64,000 nucleotides of DNA. It comes from Billgrantia bachuensis (GTDB lineage: Bacteria; Pseudomonadota; Gammaproteobacteria; Pseudomonadales; Halomonadaceae). Positions 37,537 through 47,150 of the stretch are shown one piece after another. The notes under the pieces are model-generated. The model was not told the origin of the DNA. It was given only the letters and a program-made list of their open reading frames with translations, and ran no database searches. Both the position numbers and the translations under genes were made by a program. The stretch is from NCBI RefSeq assembly GCF_011742165.1, contig NZ_JAAQTO010000013.1:186001-250000 (forward strand), given 5' to 3'. Position 1 is the stretch's first letter, and every line of letters begins with the position of its first letter.

Positions 37537-40500
37537 TCACTCCTCGAACGCCGAGAGCGCCCGCTCGCAGCCCATGCCGACCTGCTCGCCACCGCCCGGG
37601 TCGACCCACGGCAGAATCGCCAAGGGTGGTGCCACGATGGCGCCCAGTAACGAAAGGGCACCACGCGCGATCAATTCCTCGGTGACGACGTTCACTTCCG
37701 GATCGCGCAGCGAGCCCTTCAGCTCCACCGGCGAATTGCCGGTGAACAGGGTGGGATCGAGGTTGTGACCCTGAAAAGCCATATCCATCTTCTCTGTTTC
37801 CAGATTGATGGCTCCGGCCCCTTCGAAGTGGGCGATCTCGGTGGCCATGAAGAAGTTCTCCAGGTCGGCCAGGCCATCCTCGGCCACGAAGCGCACATAG
37901 GTGCACTCCAGCTGTACCTGTTCCTCCCCAGCGAGTGCCGCCACCAGCGCATTGGCCACGTTGAGCGGCAGCAACTCGGCGGCGATGATGTCCAGCCAAC
38001 CCTGGGACATCGCCAGCTCCAACTCCCCATCGAGCCCAGCCATGACCTCGTGCATGGAGCTCCCGTGATAACGGAAGTCGCCGTGGCCGCCGAATACGCC
38101 CAGTGTATCCCGCGCTACGTCGGGTAGCTCGGCCTCGTCGAGTAGTGCCTTGAGATTGATCTGGTTGAGGGCCAGCTGCAAGACGCCTTCGATGGCCGCC
38201 TGCCGGGCATCCAGCCGCCAACTGGCACGTACCTCGCCGCCGCCGAGCCCCACCTGCAGCGGATCGACCGTCATCACGCCCTGTTCCAGATCCAGCGAGA
38301 GTGCCAGGCTCTCGAACGGCACGTGCTTTGCCTGCACGTCGGCCGCCTCGTAGTCCAGCACGATGTCGGTATTGCGCAGCGCTTCCAAGTTCCATTCACG
38401 ATCGGGGAACAATACCTCTGCACGCCGTTCCTCCGTTTCCCACTGCTGTTGCTCGGGCGAAGCCGTCTCGCCCGCCCCCGTCTCAGGCGACATGCCCAGC
38501 ATCGGCAGCAGATCGTCCGCCTCGAGCTGTTGCGATTTGAGAGTCGCCCATAGCGTCGGCCGCTCGCCGAAGCGAATGCGCACGTCGCCGGCCACGTCGC
38601 TGTCGCCGAAACTACCTTCGAGGCCGTCGATCTCGAGCTGGTCCTTCCGGTAGCGCAGGTAGCCGCTGACCCGATAAGGCGGCAGCTCGGGCAGGCCGAT
38701 GCCGGTCAGGTCGGTGAGTTCGGCCGGGCTGGGCCCCTCGAGGCGGGCACTACCCTCCAGCGATTCGAGGGCGAAGGGCTGCACAGCGCTACCATCGATC
38801 CATAGCCGGGTATCGCCACTGGCCAGTTCGCCGGTGACCGGATAGGGCTTATCAAGAGCGGTGAGGTCCAGCAACGGTCCTACCAGCAGATCGAAGGCAA
38901 ACGGTTCCTGCTCGTAGCTACCCTCACCGACCAGGTGCACCCGCTGCCCTTCCACGCCCTCGGTGCGGGTGTCGGCGGTAAACGAAAGCGCCAAGCCCCA
39001 GTGCGGGGCGCGATAGTCCAGCGCGGTGTTCTCGAACAACAGCCCACCGTCGACCACGCGAGTGTTGAGGTTGCCGTTAAGCGTGCCCAACGGACCGAAC
39101 CCGAGCGGTGAGAGCGCCGCGGTCAGGTCGATGCGGTCAAGTTGCGCCTGCAGGTCGGCCACCAGGCGCTCTTCGTCGACCTCGAGCCAGCCCTGAAGGC
39201 TCAACGAGCGTGGCGACTCTTCGTCGAGCTGCTGGTGCGTCTGCAAGCGGGCAATGGAGAGCCGCCCCTCTTCGAGGGTCGCCTCGAGGGCCAGGTCATG
39301 CAGGGTCTGGCCGGCATAATGCAACTGCCCGAGCGCCAGGTCGAACTCGCCTTCGAACGCCTCCAAGCCCTGCAGCACCTGGACCACGTGCCGATCCCAC
39401 GCCCATTCCTGCTGCGCTTCTTCCTGCCGCGGCGCGGCGCGCGCCTGCTCTTCCTCGAACAGCCCCCAGCGGTCGAGATCGAGCACATCTCCCTCGAGTT
39501 CGGCGGCGAGCCAAGGGGAATCGCGCCCCAGGTCGAATTCCAGGCTACCTTCCAGGCGGCTTTCGCCGATGCTCGCCTCGAGTCCATCGATACCGCCTCG
39601 CCACGCATTCACGTCGAGGCGCAACAACCCCTCGAACGCCACGCTGTCATCCTGTAGCCGGCCCTCGCCCTGCACAGCCAGGCGCTGGCCCCCAGCGGCC
39701 CCGTTGGCACCGGCGCCGGGCGCCTCGAAGCTCGCCTCGATCTCGATCTTGCGGGCCGTGTCACGGTAGCTCAAGCGCCCCTGCTCGACGCTGGCGGCCT
39801 CGCTCTCCGAAGGCGACGCGTCCAGCCGCCCCTGCAACTGGAGCGACCGCTCCTCGCCCTCGCCCAACGGTTCCCTGGCCTGCAGCCGCTCGAGCGCTAG
39901 CTCGCCTTCTCGCAGCGCTCCTTGCACCACGACGTCATGCAAGGTCCGCTCGGCGGCACGCAGCAGGCCGATGGACAGGTCGACTTCGGCCTCGAAGGAG
40001 CGCAGCACCTCCAGCCTCTCCATGAGGGGGCGCTCCTGCGTGGAAGTCTGGCGTTCGTCCTGCGCAAAGAGTTCGCTCCAGCGGTCCAGATCGAGCACGT
40101 CGGCTTCGAGGTCGGCCTGAATTCGCGCTACGTCACGTCCGAGATCCAGTGCGAGACTGCCGTAGAGACGACTCTCCCCGAGGCGTCCCTGGAACGCCTC
40201 GATGGCACCACGGCGCTCCTCGATCTCCAGATGCAGCAGGCCCTGGAACGCCACGGCATCGCCCTGAGCGTGGCCTTCCCCGCGGATGTCCACGCTCAGC
40301 TCTTCGACACTCTCGCCGGGAGTGGAGAACGCCATGTCGAGTTCGACATCCCGGCCCGCATCGCGAACAACCAGCCGTCCGCGGTCGATGTTGAACTCTT
40401 GGGGCCAGAGGGGAATATCCTGCTCCTCGGTCGGTTCCTCGTCCTTCAGCAGGTCATCGATATTGGTGGTGCCATCCTCCCGGCGCAGCAGGAGCATCTC

Positions 40501-40839
40501 CGGCCGGTTAATCTCGACCCGCTCCAGCTCGATCTTGCCCTGAAGCAGGGCGCCGACGTCCAGGGTCACCGACAGCTCATCGAGACGGGCCATGGGATCA
40601 TCGGCCCAGCTCGCATTGGCGACACGCACCTCGTTGAGCCGCAGGGTCAACGGCAAACCCCAATCGATACCGTGATCAGCGATCGCCACTTCGCGCCCCA
40701 GCTGTTCGCTGGCCTGATCTTCCAGCCAGCCACGAAACCAGGAGGATTCCAGGAACAGCGCCGCCGCCACCAGTACCAGCAGCACAGCCCCCAGCGTCAT
40801 GGCGATTCGACGAGCGACCTTGTTCAACATGCCATCCAT
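37537..40839 (-). CDS. AsmA-family envelope protein
   Basis: Very large AsmA-type protein (about 1100 residues) anchored by one N-terminal membrane helix (IAMTLGAVLLVLVAAALFLES). A periplasmic beta-repeat region follows, then a C-terminal AsmA_2 part (HGSSMHEVMAGLDGELELAMSQG, GAINLETEKMDMAFQG). AsmA relatives (YhdP, TamB, YdbH, AsmA) form hydrophobic grooves that move lipids to the outer membrane. The middle contains two long similar sections (about 250-400 and 440-590, each with LDLDRWxxLF-type lines) that suggest internal duplication. Start uncertain: ATG 40839 or 40830; the frame continues to 41031 without a better start. Strikingly Glu-rich. Confidence 0.9.
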   Translation of the reverse strand: MDGMLNKVARRIAMTLGAVLLVLVAAALFLESSWFRGWLEDQASEQLGREVAIADHGIDWGLPLTLRLNEVRVANASWADDPMARLDELSVTLDVGALLQGKIELERVEINRPEMLLLRREDGTTNIDDLLKDEEPTEEQDIPLWPQEFNIDRGRLVVRDAGRDVELDMAFSTPGESVEELSVDIRGEGHAQGDAVAFQGLLHLEIEERRGAIEAFQGRLGESRLYGSLALDLGRDVARIQADLEADVLDLDRWSELFAQDERQTSTQERPLMERLEVLRSFEAEVDLSIGLLRAAERTLHDVVVQGALREGELALERLQAREPLGEGEERSLQLQGRLDASPSESEAASVEQGRLSYRDTARKIEIEASFEAPGAGANGAAGGQRLAVQGEGRLQDDSVAFEGLLRLDVNAWRGGIDGLEASIGESRLEGSLEFDLGRDSPWLAAELEGDVLDLDRWGLFEEEQARAAPRQEEAQQEWAWDRHVVQVLQGLEAFEGEFDLALGQLHYAGQTLHDLALEATLEEGRLSIARLQTHQQLDEESPRSLSLQGWLEVDEERLVADLQAQLDRIDLTAALSPLGFGPLGTLNGNLNTRVVDGGLLFENTALDYRAPHWGLALSFTADTRTEGVEGQRVHLVGEGSYEQEPFAFDLLVGPLLDLTALDKPYPVTGELASGDTRLWIDGSAVQPFALESLEGSARLEGPSPAELTDLTGIGLPELPPYRVSGYLRYRKDQLEIDGLEGSFGDSDVAGDVRIRFGERPTLWATLKSQQLEADDLLPMLGMSPETGAGETASPEQQQWETEERRAEVLFPDREWNLEALRNTDIVLDYEAADVQAKHVPFESLALSLDLEQGVMTVDPLQVGLGGGEVRASWRLDARQAAIEGVLQLALNQINLKALLDEAELPDVARDTLGVFGGHGDFRYHGSSMHEVMAGLDGELELAMSQGWLDIIAAELLPLNVANALVAALAGEEQVQLECTYVRFVAEDGLADLENFFMATEIAHFEGAGAINLETEKMDMAFQGHNLDPTLFTGNSPVELKGSLRDPEVNVVTEELIARGALSLLGAIVAPPLAILPWVDPGGGEQVGMGCERALSAFEE

Positions 40840-41132
40840 GGGTTGTGAATTGACCAATACCCTAACCATGGACAGAGACGTGGAATCGGTCCAATACCGC
40901 CTCCACTTGCGACGTATGTGCTCCCCGCCTGGCAGCGAATCCGCTTCGAGGGCTTGCGGCAACGATTCGGCCCGCCGCGCATCTGCGCAGCGTTTCCTTA
41001 GCAAGGCTTCACATTCGCTAACCTGCCCCAAGCCGATAAAGCTTCTATGCTGGAATTATGGACGTCTCGACCGTTACCCACGGTAAACAAGGAGAGGCAG
41101 CGGGATGTTCCCAGCCGGAACGGGAGGTTCGT

Positions 41133-41444
41133 ATGAAAATCTACAAGCCGGAATGGCACTGTACTTTCACAGTGAATGAAGCTGCCGGAGCGGCGGCCAG
41201 CTGGCGTACGAGGCTTGCATGGCGTCTTCGTCACTGGGCCGACAGGCTCGATGGCAAGGGCCGCACGGTGACGATCGAGTGCAACGTCGAGCCCACAGTG
41301 ACAGCCGAAGAGATCGATACCTGCCTGGTCAAGGGATTCGAGGTCACCCACTCCCTGCTCAACCAGTTGGCTCAACAGGCGGCCTGCGAAGACGTAATGC
41401 GGGATGCCAAGGCCGAACTGTTCGAACAGGGACCGCCACGCTGA
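41133..41444 (+). CDS. Conserved 103-residue protein of unknown function, paralogue 1
   Basis: Starts MKIYKPEWHCTFTVNE after a GGGAGG site. It shares about 66 of 103 positions with the protein at 43420 (my hand alignment), with no gaps. Conserved between the two: the N-terminal YKPEW-CTF-VNE, the central LDG-GRT, DTCL-KGF-VT, and the C-terminal QAACEDVMR-AKAELFEQ. Three cysteines are invariant between the copies. No signal peptide, no membrane segment. I do not recognise the family. Confidence 0.8.
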   Translation: MKIYKPEWHCTFTVNEAAGAAASWRTRLAWRLRHWADRLDGKGRTVTIECNVEPTVTAEEIDTCLVKGFEVTHSLLNQLAQQAACEDVMRDAKAELFEQGPPR

Positions 41445-41481
41445 CGTTTAAACCAGGCAGCAAGCAAGTCAAGGAGCCGAC

Positions 41482-42480
41482 ATGCAGTCACGTTATTTCA
41501 CCCTTCGCGACTACCCGAAAGGTACGCCGTCGAGAGAGCTGTTCGAGCTGCGCAGCCTGGAGTTGCCGGGGCTGGACGATGGGGAGGTACGCATACGTAA
41601 TACCTGGCTCTCGGTCGATCCCTACATGCGGGGCCGCATGAGCGGGGTCAAAACCTATGTCGCACCGTTCGAGCTGGACGCCCCGCTGGAAGGCGCCGCC
41701 ATCGGCGAGGTGATCGAGTCACGCCATGCCCATTTCAAGGCCGGCGACAAGGTGCGCCACATGGCGGGTTGGCGGGACATTGCCCAGCTCAAGGGCGATG
41801 TGTTGGAACCTCTGCCCGACATGCAGATCCCCGAACAGGCTTTTCTGGGCGTGCTCGGCATGCCGGGCATGACCGCCTGGACAGGGCTCAATCGTATTGC
41901 CAACCTGCGTGAAGGCGACAACGTGCTGGTCAGCGCCGCCAGCGGCGCCGTGGGCTCGCTTGCCGTGCAACTGGCCAAGGCCAGGGGCGGTACCGTGGTC
42001 GGCATCGCTGGTGCGGCGGACAAGCTCGAATGGTTGGAGCAGCACGATATTCGCGCCGTGAGCTACAAGGGCAAGGATGCCCGGCAGTTGAGCGCCGACC
42101 TCAAGGAGGCCTGCCCCGAAGGCTTCGATGTGTACTACGAGAACGTAGGTGGCGACTGCCTCGAAGCGGCGTTGAACAATCTCAAGGTCGGCGCGCGCAT
42201 CGCCATATGTGGATTCATTTCGAGCTACAACGAAGAGGCGCCGGCGCAGGGTCCGAGCAACCTGGCGAACCTGTTGGTTCAACGCGCCCGCATGCAGGGC
42301 TTCATCATCTTCGACCACTGGACCGAGTACCCTCACTTTCTCGAAGAGGTCGGGCCGCGCGTCGCCCAGGGTGAGATCGACTACGAGGAAACCATCGAGG
42401 AGGGGCTGGAATGCACTCCCGACGCCTTCCTCAAGCTCTTCGAGGGAGCCAATCGGGGCAAGATGTTGGTACGGCTATGA
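41482..42480 (+). CDS. NADP-dependent double-bond reductase (CurA/leukotriene B4 dehydrogenase-like MDR)
   Basis: Zinc-free medium-chain reductase of 332 residues. Typical segments are NTWLSVDPYMRGRM, GMPGMTAWTGL, SAASGAVGSLAVQLAKARG (NADP-binding glycine motif) and FDVYYENVGG. Members reduce alpha,beta-unsaturated ketones and aldehydes, so the likely role is detoxification of enones. AAGGAG precedes the ATG, 37 nt after paralogue 1, so the two may be cotranscribed. Confidence 0.93.
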   Translation: MQSRYFTLRDYPKGTPSRELFELRSLELPGLDDGEVRIRNTWLSVDPYMRGRMSGVKTYVAPFELDAPLEGAAIGEVIESRHAHFKAGDKVRHMAGWRDIAQLKGDVLEPLPDMQIPEQAFLGVLGMPGMTAWTGLNRIANLREGDNVLVSAASGAVGSLAVQLAKARGGTVVGIAGAADKLEWLEQHDIRAVSYKGKDARQLSADLKEACPEGFDVYYENVGGDCLEAALNNLKVGARIAICGFISSYNEEAPAQGPSNLANLLVQRARMQGFIIFDHWTEYPHFLEEVGPRVAQGEIDYEETIEEGLECTPDAFLKLFEGANRGKMLVRL

Positions 42481-42641
42481 AGTTGGCGGCAGCGGGCGGA
42501 AAAGCTCGGCGACATTGCGCTCCTGCCGTTACCAAAAGCTGGCCAATGGTTACCTTTACCCGCTTGGCTTTCCCTTTGCCTTCTTTCTAGGCTGCATAAG
42601 CCTGACCCCGGTTTACCAGCCAACGCATAGGGAGGTGAAGG

Positions 42642-43067
42642 ATGAGTGATACCGGCCTCGATGTGTTCGACAAGACGCTGCAAAAAACTCACATATGGCT
42701 CGACGAGCTGATGGAGGAACGCCCGGGTACCAGCAGGCAGGCAGCCTGGCACACGCTTAGCGCCACCCTGCGTACGCTTCGCGACAAGCTGCCGGCCGAC
42801 CTGGCGGCCCACTTCGCGGCCCAATTGCCGCTGTTGCTTCGCGGCGCCTTCTACGAGCAGTACGACCCCTCCCGGCAACCCTTGCCACTACGCAGCCAGG
42901 AGGACTTCCTCCACCAAGTACAATCGACACCTGGCATGACCGAGCAGGTCAATGCCGAAGCGGTTACCGCTGTGCTGCGTGTGGTGTCGCGTCAGGTCGA
43001 TCCTGGCCTGACCGACAAGCTGCGTCAGGCCCTGTCGGGAGAGACTCGTTCACTCTGGGCTGCCTAG
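42642..43067 (+). CDS. DUF2267 domain protein
   Basis: 141-residue all-helical cytosolic protein. The DUF2267 pattern is clear: FDKTLQKTHIWLDELMEE, AWHTLSATLRTLRDKLPADLAAHFAAQLPLLLRGAFYE pattern, and FLHQVQ. The family often appears with small stress proteins; function unknown. Preceded by GGGAGG. It lies between the reductase and paralogue 2. Confidence 0.9.
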   Translation: MSDTGLDVFDKTLQKTHIWLDELMEERPGTSRQAAWHTLSATLRTLRDKLPADLAAHFAAQLPLLLRGAFYEQYDPSRQPLPLRSQEDFLHQVQSTPGMTEQVNAEAVTAVLRVVSRQVDPGLTDKLRQALSGETRSLWAA

Positions 43068-43096
43068 TCAGCAAGCAGAGCCCACGCTCTACACGG

Positions 43097-43122
43097 CCCT
43101 CGGCGCCCGGAGAAGCCGAGGG
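43097..43122 (+). terminator. Hairpin after the DUF2267 gene
   Basis: Perfect 8-bp stem CCCTCGGC/GCCGAGGG around a 10-nt loop, 30 nt past the stop; no T-tract. Confidence 0.45.
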
Positions 43123-43134
43123 CTCATCGAGCCT

Positions 43135-43305
43135 TCAAGCGCCCTCCTCGACCACAATTCGGCGAATTTTCCCGAGCCACCACTCAGGTTCTCTCCGCTC
43201 GCGCCGATACAAGAGGTGAATGCCCTTCCAACAAGCCAGGTCTCTCATACTTCTTGCGCGGCGGGCATGAAAACTGTCAATCTGGCAAGCGTAGCGAAGC
43301 TGCAC
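43135..43305 (-). CDS. Possible small basic protein (56 codons)
   Basis: The 352-bp gap 43068-43419 contains, on the minus strand, a frame from GTG 43305 (or ATG 43248) to TGA 43135. It encodes an Arg- and Trp-rich peptide (FHARRARSMRDLACWKGIHL, REPEWWLGKIRRIVVEEG). The composition is protein-like, but there is no convincing ribosome-binding site and I recognise no family. The remainder of the gap is AT-rich at 43300-43390, probably the promoter of paralogue 2. Confidence 0.22.
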   Translation of the reverse strand: MQLRYACQIDSFHARRARSMRDLACWKGIHLLYRRERREPEWWLGKIRRIVVEEGA

Positions 43306-43419
43306 AATCCGTGAAAGTTCGGTACAAGTTTGTTATGTTGAAAGTGTAATTTTGTCGAAGAAGCGGAGCCCAACATCACGATCGATCATTCATAACTCTA
43401 GCCAGTGCAGGAGGTCCTC

Positions 43420-43731
43420 ATGCGAGTCTACAAACCTGAATGGCGATGCACGTTCAGCGTGAACGAAGGCAAGGAGGAGACAAGCGGCTGGCGCGAGCGC
43501 CTCGCCTGGTTCATCCGTAGTTTCGCCGACAAGCTGGACGGTAGTGGCAGAACGATCAAGATCGACTACAACGTGATTCCACACTTGAGTCGCGAGGATG
43601 TAGATACCTGTCTCGGCAAGGGCTTCGCCGTGACCCAAAGCTTGCTGACCCAGCTCGCGCATCAGGCCGCTTGCGAAGATGTCATGCGCGAGGCCAAGGC
43701 CGAACTGTTCGAGCAGCATCCGCAGCGCTGA
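43420..43731 (+). CDS. Conserved 103-residue protein of unknown function, paralogue 2
   Basis: Same length as the protein at 41133 and about 64% identical to it. It begins MRVYKPEWRCTFSVNE after GCAGGAGG. Differences concentrate in residues 17-22 and 48-58; the C-terminal third is nearly invariant, which marks it as the likely functional core. It has its own AT-rich upstream region, so the two copies are probably expressed separately. Function unknown. Confidence 0.82.
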   Translation: MRVYKPEWRCTFSVNEGKEETSGWRERLAWFIRSFADKLDGSGRTIKIDYNVIPHLSREDVDTCLGKGFAVTQSLLTQLAHQAACEDVMREAKAELFEQHPQR

Positions 43732-43753
43732 AATTTACGTTACTGCCATAACG

Positions 43754-43780
43754 CCCCCATTCGGCATCGCCGGGTGGGGG
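43754..43780 (+). terminator. Nested hairpin after paralogue 2
   Basis: Outer stem CCCCCA/TGGGGG and inner stem CGGC/GCCG, 23 nt past the stop, followed by TGTCTT. Reasonable but weak intrinsic terminator. Confidence 0.5.
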
Positions 43781-43892
43781 TGTCTTGCGTCAGGGGAAGC
43801 AGGGGCAAGGCGCGCTCGGTTACAATTTTCATGCTGCGTCGCAGCAAATTGCGTCTACGCTGGTGTTTGTAGTCCTACCGGAGGATCGCTCC

Positions 43893-44054
43893 ATGACTCA
43901 GACCCACCCCTCTTCCACATACCATAGCGATGAAGTGCTCCGCTTCTGGGCACTCCAAGCCAATCAACTGCAGGCCGCTCAAGAGGCACTTTGGAGCTAT
44001 CTCGAAAATCCGATCTCCACTTCCTCTCCATGGGGTCAGCGCGAGCCGGACTGA
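43893..44054 (+). CDS. Small hypothetical protein (53 residues)
   Basis: A strong GGAGGA site 7 nt before ATG 43893 supports translation. The peptide contains one amphipathic helix (DEVLRFWALQANQLQAAQEA) and ends in a Ser/Pro-rich tail. No family recognised; the helix composition is somewhat phasin-like but too short for that assignment. Confidence 0.5.
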   Translation: MTQTHPSSTYHSDEVLRFWALQANQLQAAQEALWSYLENPISTSSPWGQREPD

Positions 44055-44206
44055 TCACGATTTCTTGTCTTCGCCCCCCTTCAAGTCGATTATCCAAGTA
44101 CGAAAACAACCCTGTCGACTGCAGGGACGCAAGCTTTGCCAAGGAGGCTTCTTCTCTGGCGTGCCCTTGGCTGGTTCGCGGGGCAGTGTAAATCCGGGAT
44201 GAGCGC

Positions 44207-45055
44207 ATGCAAGAAGAGCATCATCAGGTAGCCACACACACCACGGGCATCGGTGGCGTGGTGGCTATGAGTCTGGCTTCGGATCGGGCTTTTCCGCGTC
44301 ACTCTCATGATCAGTACGGCATCGGGCTCATCGCCGCCGGTGGGCAGCGCTCCTGGAGCGGTATCGGCCAGGTGGATGCCGTGGCCGGCGACATCATCAC
44401 GGTGAACCCGGGTGAAGTGCACGATGGCGCCCCCCTTAGGGGAACACGGCGGGCCTGGCACATGCTCTACTTCGACCCGGTTCTGGTTCGACAGTATATC
44501 GACGGCCCCGATGCGCCTATCGAGATGGCCCGCCCTGCGCTCAACGACCCTCTGCTCCTCGGGCTCATGCGCCAACTGTTCCATCGCCTTGCAGCAGCGC
44601 CCGGGAATAACCTCGATCTGGAGGAACGTTGCTGCCAACTGCTCGGGGCGGCGTTCTCTCGCCATGGCTCGAGGCGCCTCGATCTTACGCCCTGCTTCCC
44701 GGGCAATATCGCCAGGGTGCGTCAGCGCCTCGACGACGCCCCGCAGCAGGCCGTCACCCTGGGCGAGCTTGCCGACATGGCGGGCCTTAGCCGCTATCAG
44801 CTGCTGCGCAGCTTCTCGCGAGCGCTGGGCATTACGCCACACGCCTACCTGCTGCAGCGGCGGGTACTGATGGTCAGGCACCTGATCGCCAGCGGTCATT
44901 CGCTGAGCCACGCGGCTCTGGAGGCGGGATTCTCCGACCAGAGCCACATGAGCCGGGCCTTTAGCCGTCAGTTCGGGCTCTCCCCAGGACGCTATCGCCG
45001 CGCGCTCTGCCCCCCTGAGGCCTGCAATTTCCTTCAAGACTCCGCCGACCGGTAG
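44207..45055 (+). CDS. AraC-family transcriptional regulator next to a LysE exporter
   Basis: 282 residues: N-terminal cupin sensor (FPRHSHDQYGIGLIAAGGQR, GDIITVNPGEVHDG) and C-terminal AraC double helix-turn-helix (VTLGELADMAGLSRYQLLRS, GHSLSHAALEAGFSDQSHMS). It is followed 37 nt later by a LysE-type exporter on the same strand. This is the common AraC-LysE arrangement in which the regulator controls amino-acid or metabolite export. The start at 44207 has a weak ribosome-binding site; 44267 is an alternative. Confidence 0.92.
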   Translation: MQEEHHQVATHTTGIGGVVAMSLASDRAFPRHSHDQYGIGLIAAGGQRSWSGIGQVDAVAGDIITVNPGEVHDGAPLRGTRRAWHMLYFDPVLVRQYIDGPDAPIEMARPALNDPLLLGLMRQLFHRLAAAPGNNLDLEERCCQLLGAAFSRHGSRRLDLTPCFPGNIARVRQRLDDAPQQAVTLGELADMAGLSRYQLLRSFSRALGITPHAYLLQRRVLMVRHLIASGHSLSHAALEAGFSDQSHMSRAFSRQFGLSPGRYRRALCPPEACNFLQDSADR

Positions 45056-45092
45056 CGCCACGCTAGCGTGGTTTCGTTATCGGAGCCTGCCC

Positions 45093-45701
45093 ATGACCCT
45101 CGAATATCTCCTGACTTCGCTGGTTGTCGTCGCCTCACCCGGCACCGGAGTGCTCTACACGCTTGCCACCGGTCTAGCACGGGGCATGCGCGCCGGTGTT
45201 CTAGCGGCCTTCGGCTGTACCCTCGGCATTGTGCCGCACATGCTCGCCGCCGTCACCGGGCTAGCCTCCCTCCTGCATGCCAGCGCCACGGCGTTCCAAC
45301 TGCTCAAGCTGCTGGGCGTCGCCTACCTGCTCTACATTGCCTGGAGCGTGCTGAGATCGCGTGATACCGCACTCCCCACTACCGACCAGTCTCCCCTGCC
45401 GGCCAGGCAACTGATAGGCAGCGGTGTGCTGCTCAATCTGCTCAATCCCAAGCTCACCCTGTTCTTTTTTGCCTTCCTGCCGCAGTTCGTCGATGCCAGT
45501 GAGCCCCCGCTGATGCCCATGCTCGAATTGAGTCTCGCCTTCATGCTGATGACATTTGCGGTGTTTATCGTGTATGGCGTCAGCGCGGCGGCCGCACGCC
45601 AGCGAGTCCTGGCACGCCCGCAGGTTCTCGCCTGGCTGCGACGCTCCTTCGCGGCGGGTTTCCTCGCCCTGGCGGCGCGCCTGGCAATAACGGAGCGCTA
45701 G
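45093..45701 (+). CDS. LysE/RhtB-family exporter
   Basis: 202-residue inner-membrane protein with about six hydrophobic segments and family motifs VVVASPGTGVLYTLATGLARG at the N-terminus and GVLLNLLNPKLTLFFFAFLPQF in the middle. It exports amino acids or derivatives. Preceded by GGAG and coupled with the AraC-type regulator upstream. Confidence 0.92.
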   Translation: MTLEYLLTSLVVVASPGTGVLYTLATGLARGMRAGVLAAFGCTLGIVPHMLAAVTGLASLLHASATAFQLLKLLGVAYLLYIAWSVLRSRDTALPTTDQSPLPARQLIGSGVLLNLLNPKLTLFFFAFLPQFVDASEPPLMPMLELSLAFMLMTFAVFIVYGVSAAAARQRVLARPQVLAWLRRSFAAGFLALAARLAITER

Positions 45702-45734
45702 CCCGTACCGCTGCGCATGGCTACGCTCAAGTCT

Positions 45735-45757
45735 GGCCGCAGGCGACAACTGCGGCC
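45735..45757 (+). terminator. Hairpin between LysE and phosphodiesterase genes
   Basis: Perfect 8-bp stem GGCCGCAG/CTGCGGCC, 7-nt loop, no T-tract. It could end the LysE transcript or lie in the leader of the next gene. Confidence 0.4.
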
Positions 45758-45788
45758 CACGCCAACAAGGAAGAATGCGAGACACGCC

Positions 45789-47105
45789 ATGAACAAGACA
45801 CTCCCCACCCTGGCCTGCCTGGGCCTGCTGGCCGCCGGCTCGGCATTGGCTCAGGAGGCGACCGAAAACACCCCCGCGTGGAACGATGCCCTGCTGAAAG
45901 CGGCAAGCCAGGTCACGCTCGGCCCACGCCCACTGTTTCTCGTCAACGACATGAGTGAGGAAACCGAGCGCGAGCGCGAGTTGAAGGCCGAACTACTTGA
46001 ATGTGCCGCCCAGAATACCGACTGGCAGCCAACGGAGCTCTCCATCGCCCATCGCGGCGCGGCACTGCAGTTCCCCGAACATACCCTGGAGTCCTACCTG
46101 GCCGGCGTTCAGGGGGGCGCAGGGATCTTGGAATGCGACGTGACCTTTACCAGTGACAACGAGCTGGTGTGTCGCCATTCCCAGTGTGACCTGCACTACA
46201 CCACCAACATCGTGGAGACCGAACTGGCCCAGAAGTGCAGCGTACCGCCGGAAATCGACCCCGAGAGCGGCGAGCTGCGCAATGCCGCCGAGATTCGCTG
46301 CTGCACCAGCGATATCTCACTGGCCGAATTCCGCACGCTGCGCGGCACCATGGAAGGCGCCAATCTGGAAGCGCGCAGCATCGAGGAGTACCTGCCCGGA
46401 ACGCCCGGCTGGCGCACCGACCTCTACGCCACGCGCGGGACCCTGATGAGCCATGCCGAAACCGTCGCCCTGTTCAAGGAACTGGGCGTGAAAATGACGC
46501 CCGAGCTCAAGGCGCCCGAGGTAGAGATGCCTTTCAACGGCATGAGTCAGGAGGATTACGCGCAGAAACTCGTCGATGAGTACAAGGAGGCCGACGTGCC
46601 GCCGGGCGATGTCTTCGCCCAGTCGTTCAATCTCGATGACGTCCTCTACTGGATCGAGAACGAACCCGAGTTCGGCGCGCAGGCAGTCTATCTGGATGGG
46701 CGCTACGATGACGAGAACTTCGACCATGCCAATCCCGACACCTGGTCGCCAAGCATGGAAGAGCTGGCCGAACGGGGGGTGCAAATCCTCGCGCCACCGA
46801 CCTGGATGCTGCTGGCTGCCAACCCCGAATTCGGTGAGGGCGACAGCCGCATCGTGCCTTCCGAGTACGCCAAGCGCGCCAGCGAGGCGGGGCTTGAGCT
46901 GATAACCTGGACCCTGGAGCGCTCCGGCCCATTGGCCGAAGGTGGCCAATGGTATCACCAGACGACAGAGGACGTGATTCGACGCGAAGGCGATAAGCTG
47001 ATCACCCTCGACGCGCTGGTGCAGGATGTCGGCGTCATCGGCGTGTTCAGTGACTGGCCAGCCACCGTGAGCTTCTACGCCAATTGCATCGCCCAGCGTG
47101 GCTGA
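45789..47105 (+). CDS. Periplasmic glycerophosphodiester phosphodiesterase (GlpQ-like)
   Basis: 438 residues with a signal peptide ([21 protein letters not shown]). The GDPD barrel has the catalytic HRG in [19 protein letters not shown] and the metal-binding Glu/Asp in [20 protein letters not shown]. Releases glycerol-3-phosphate from glycerophosphodiesters in the periplasm. It is longer than E. coli GlpQ (about 358), with an insert around 150-190 carrying several cysteines ([21 protein letters not shown]). ATG 45789 was selected because it starts the signal peptide. Followed by a good terminator. Confidence 0.93.
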   Translation: MNKTLPTLACLGLLAAGSALAQEATENTPAWNDALLKAASQVTLGPRPLFLVNDMSEETERERELKAELLECAAQNTDWQPTELSIAHRGAALQFPEHTLESYLAGVQGGAGILECDVTFTSDNELVCRHSQCDLHYTTNIVETELAQKCSVPPEIDPESGELRNAAEIRCCTSDISLAEFRTLRGTMEGANLEARSIEEYLPGTPGWRTDLYATRGTLMSHAETVALFKELGVKMTPELKAPEVEMPFNGMSQEDYAQKLVDEYKEADVPPGDVFAQSFNLDDVLYWIENEPEFGAQAVYLDGRYDDENFDHANPDTWSPSMEELAERGVQILAPPTWMLLAANPEFGEGDSRIVPSEYAKRASEAGLELITWTLERSGPLAEGGQWYHQTTEDVIRREGDKLITLDALVQDVGVIGVFSDWPATVSFYANCIAQRG

Positions 47106-47112
47106 ACGCCAT

Positions 47113-47147
47113 GGCCAGCAGGCAGCTCAATCTGCCGGCTGGCCTTT
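47113..47147. terminator. Terminator between convergent genes
   Basis: Twelve of 13 pairs form a stem (GGCCAGC-A-GGCAG with CTGCC-G-GCTGGCC), 6-nt loop, followed by TTT on the plus strand and lying just before the minus-strand stop at 47151. Confidence 0.7.
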
Positions 47148-47150
47148 CGG

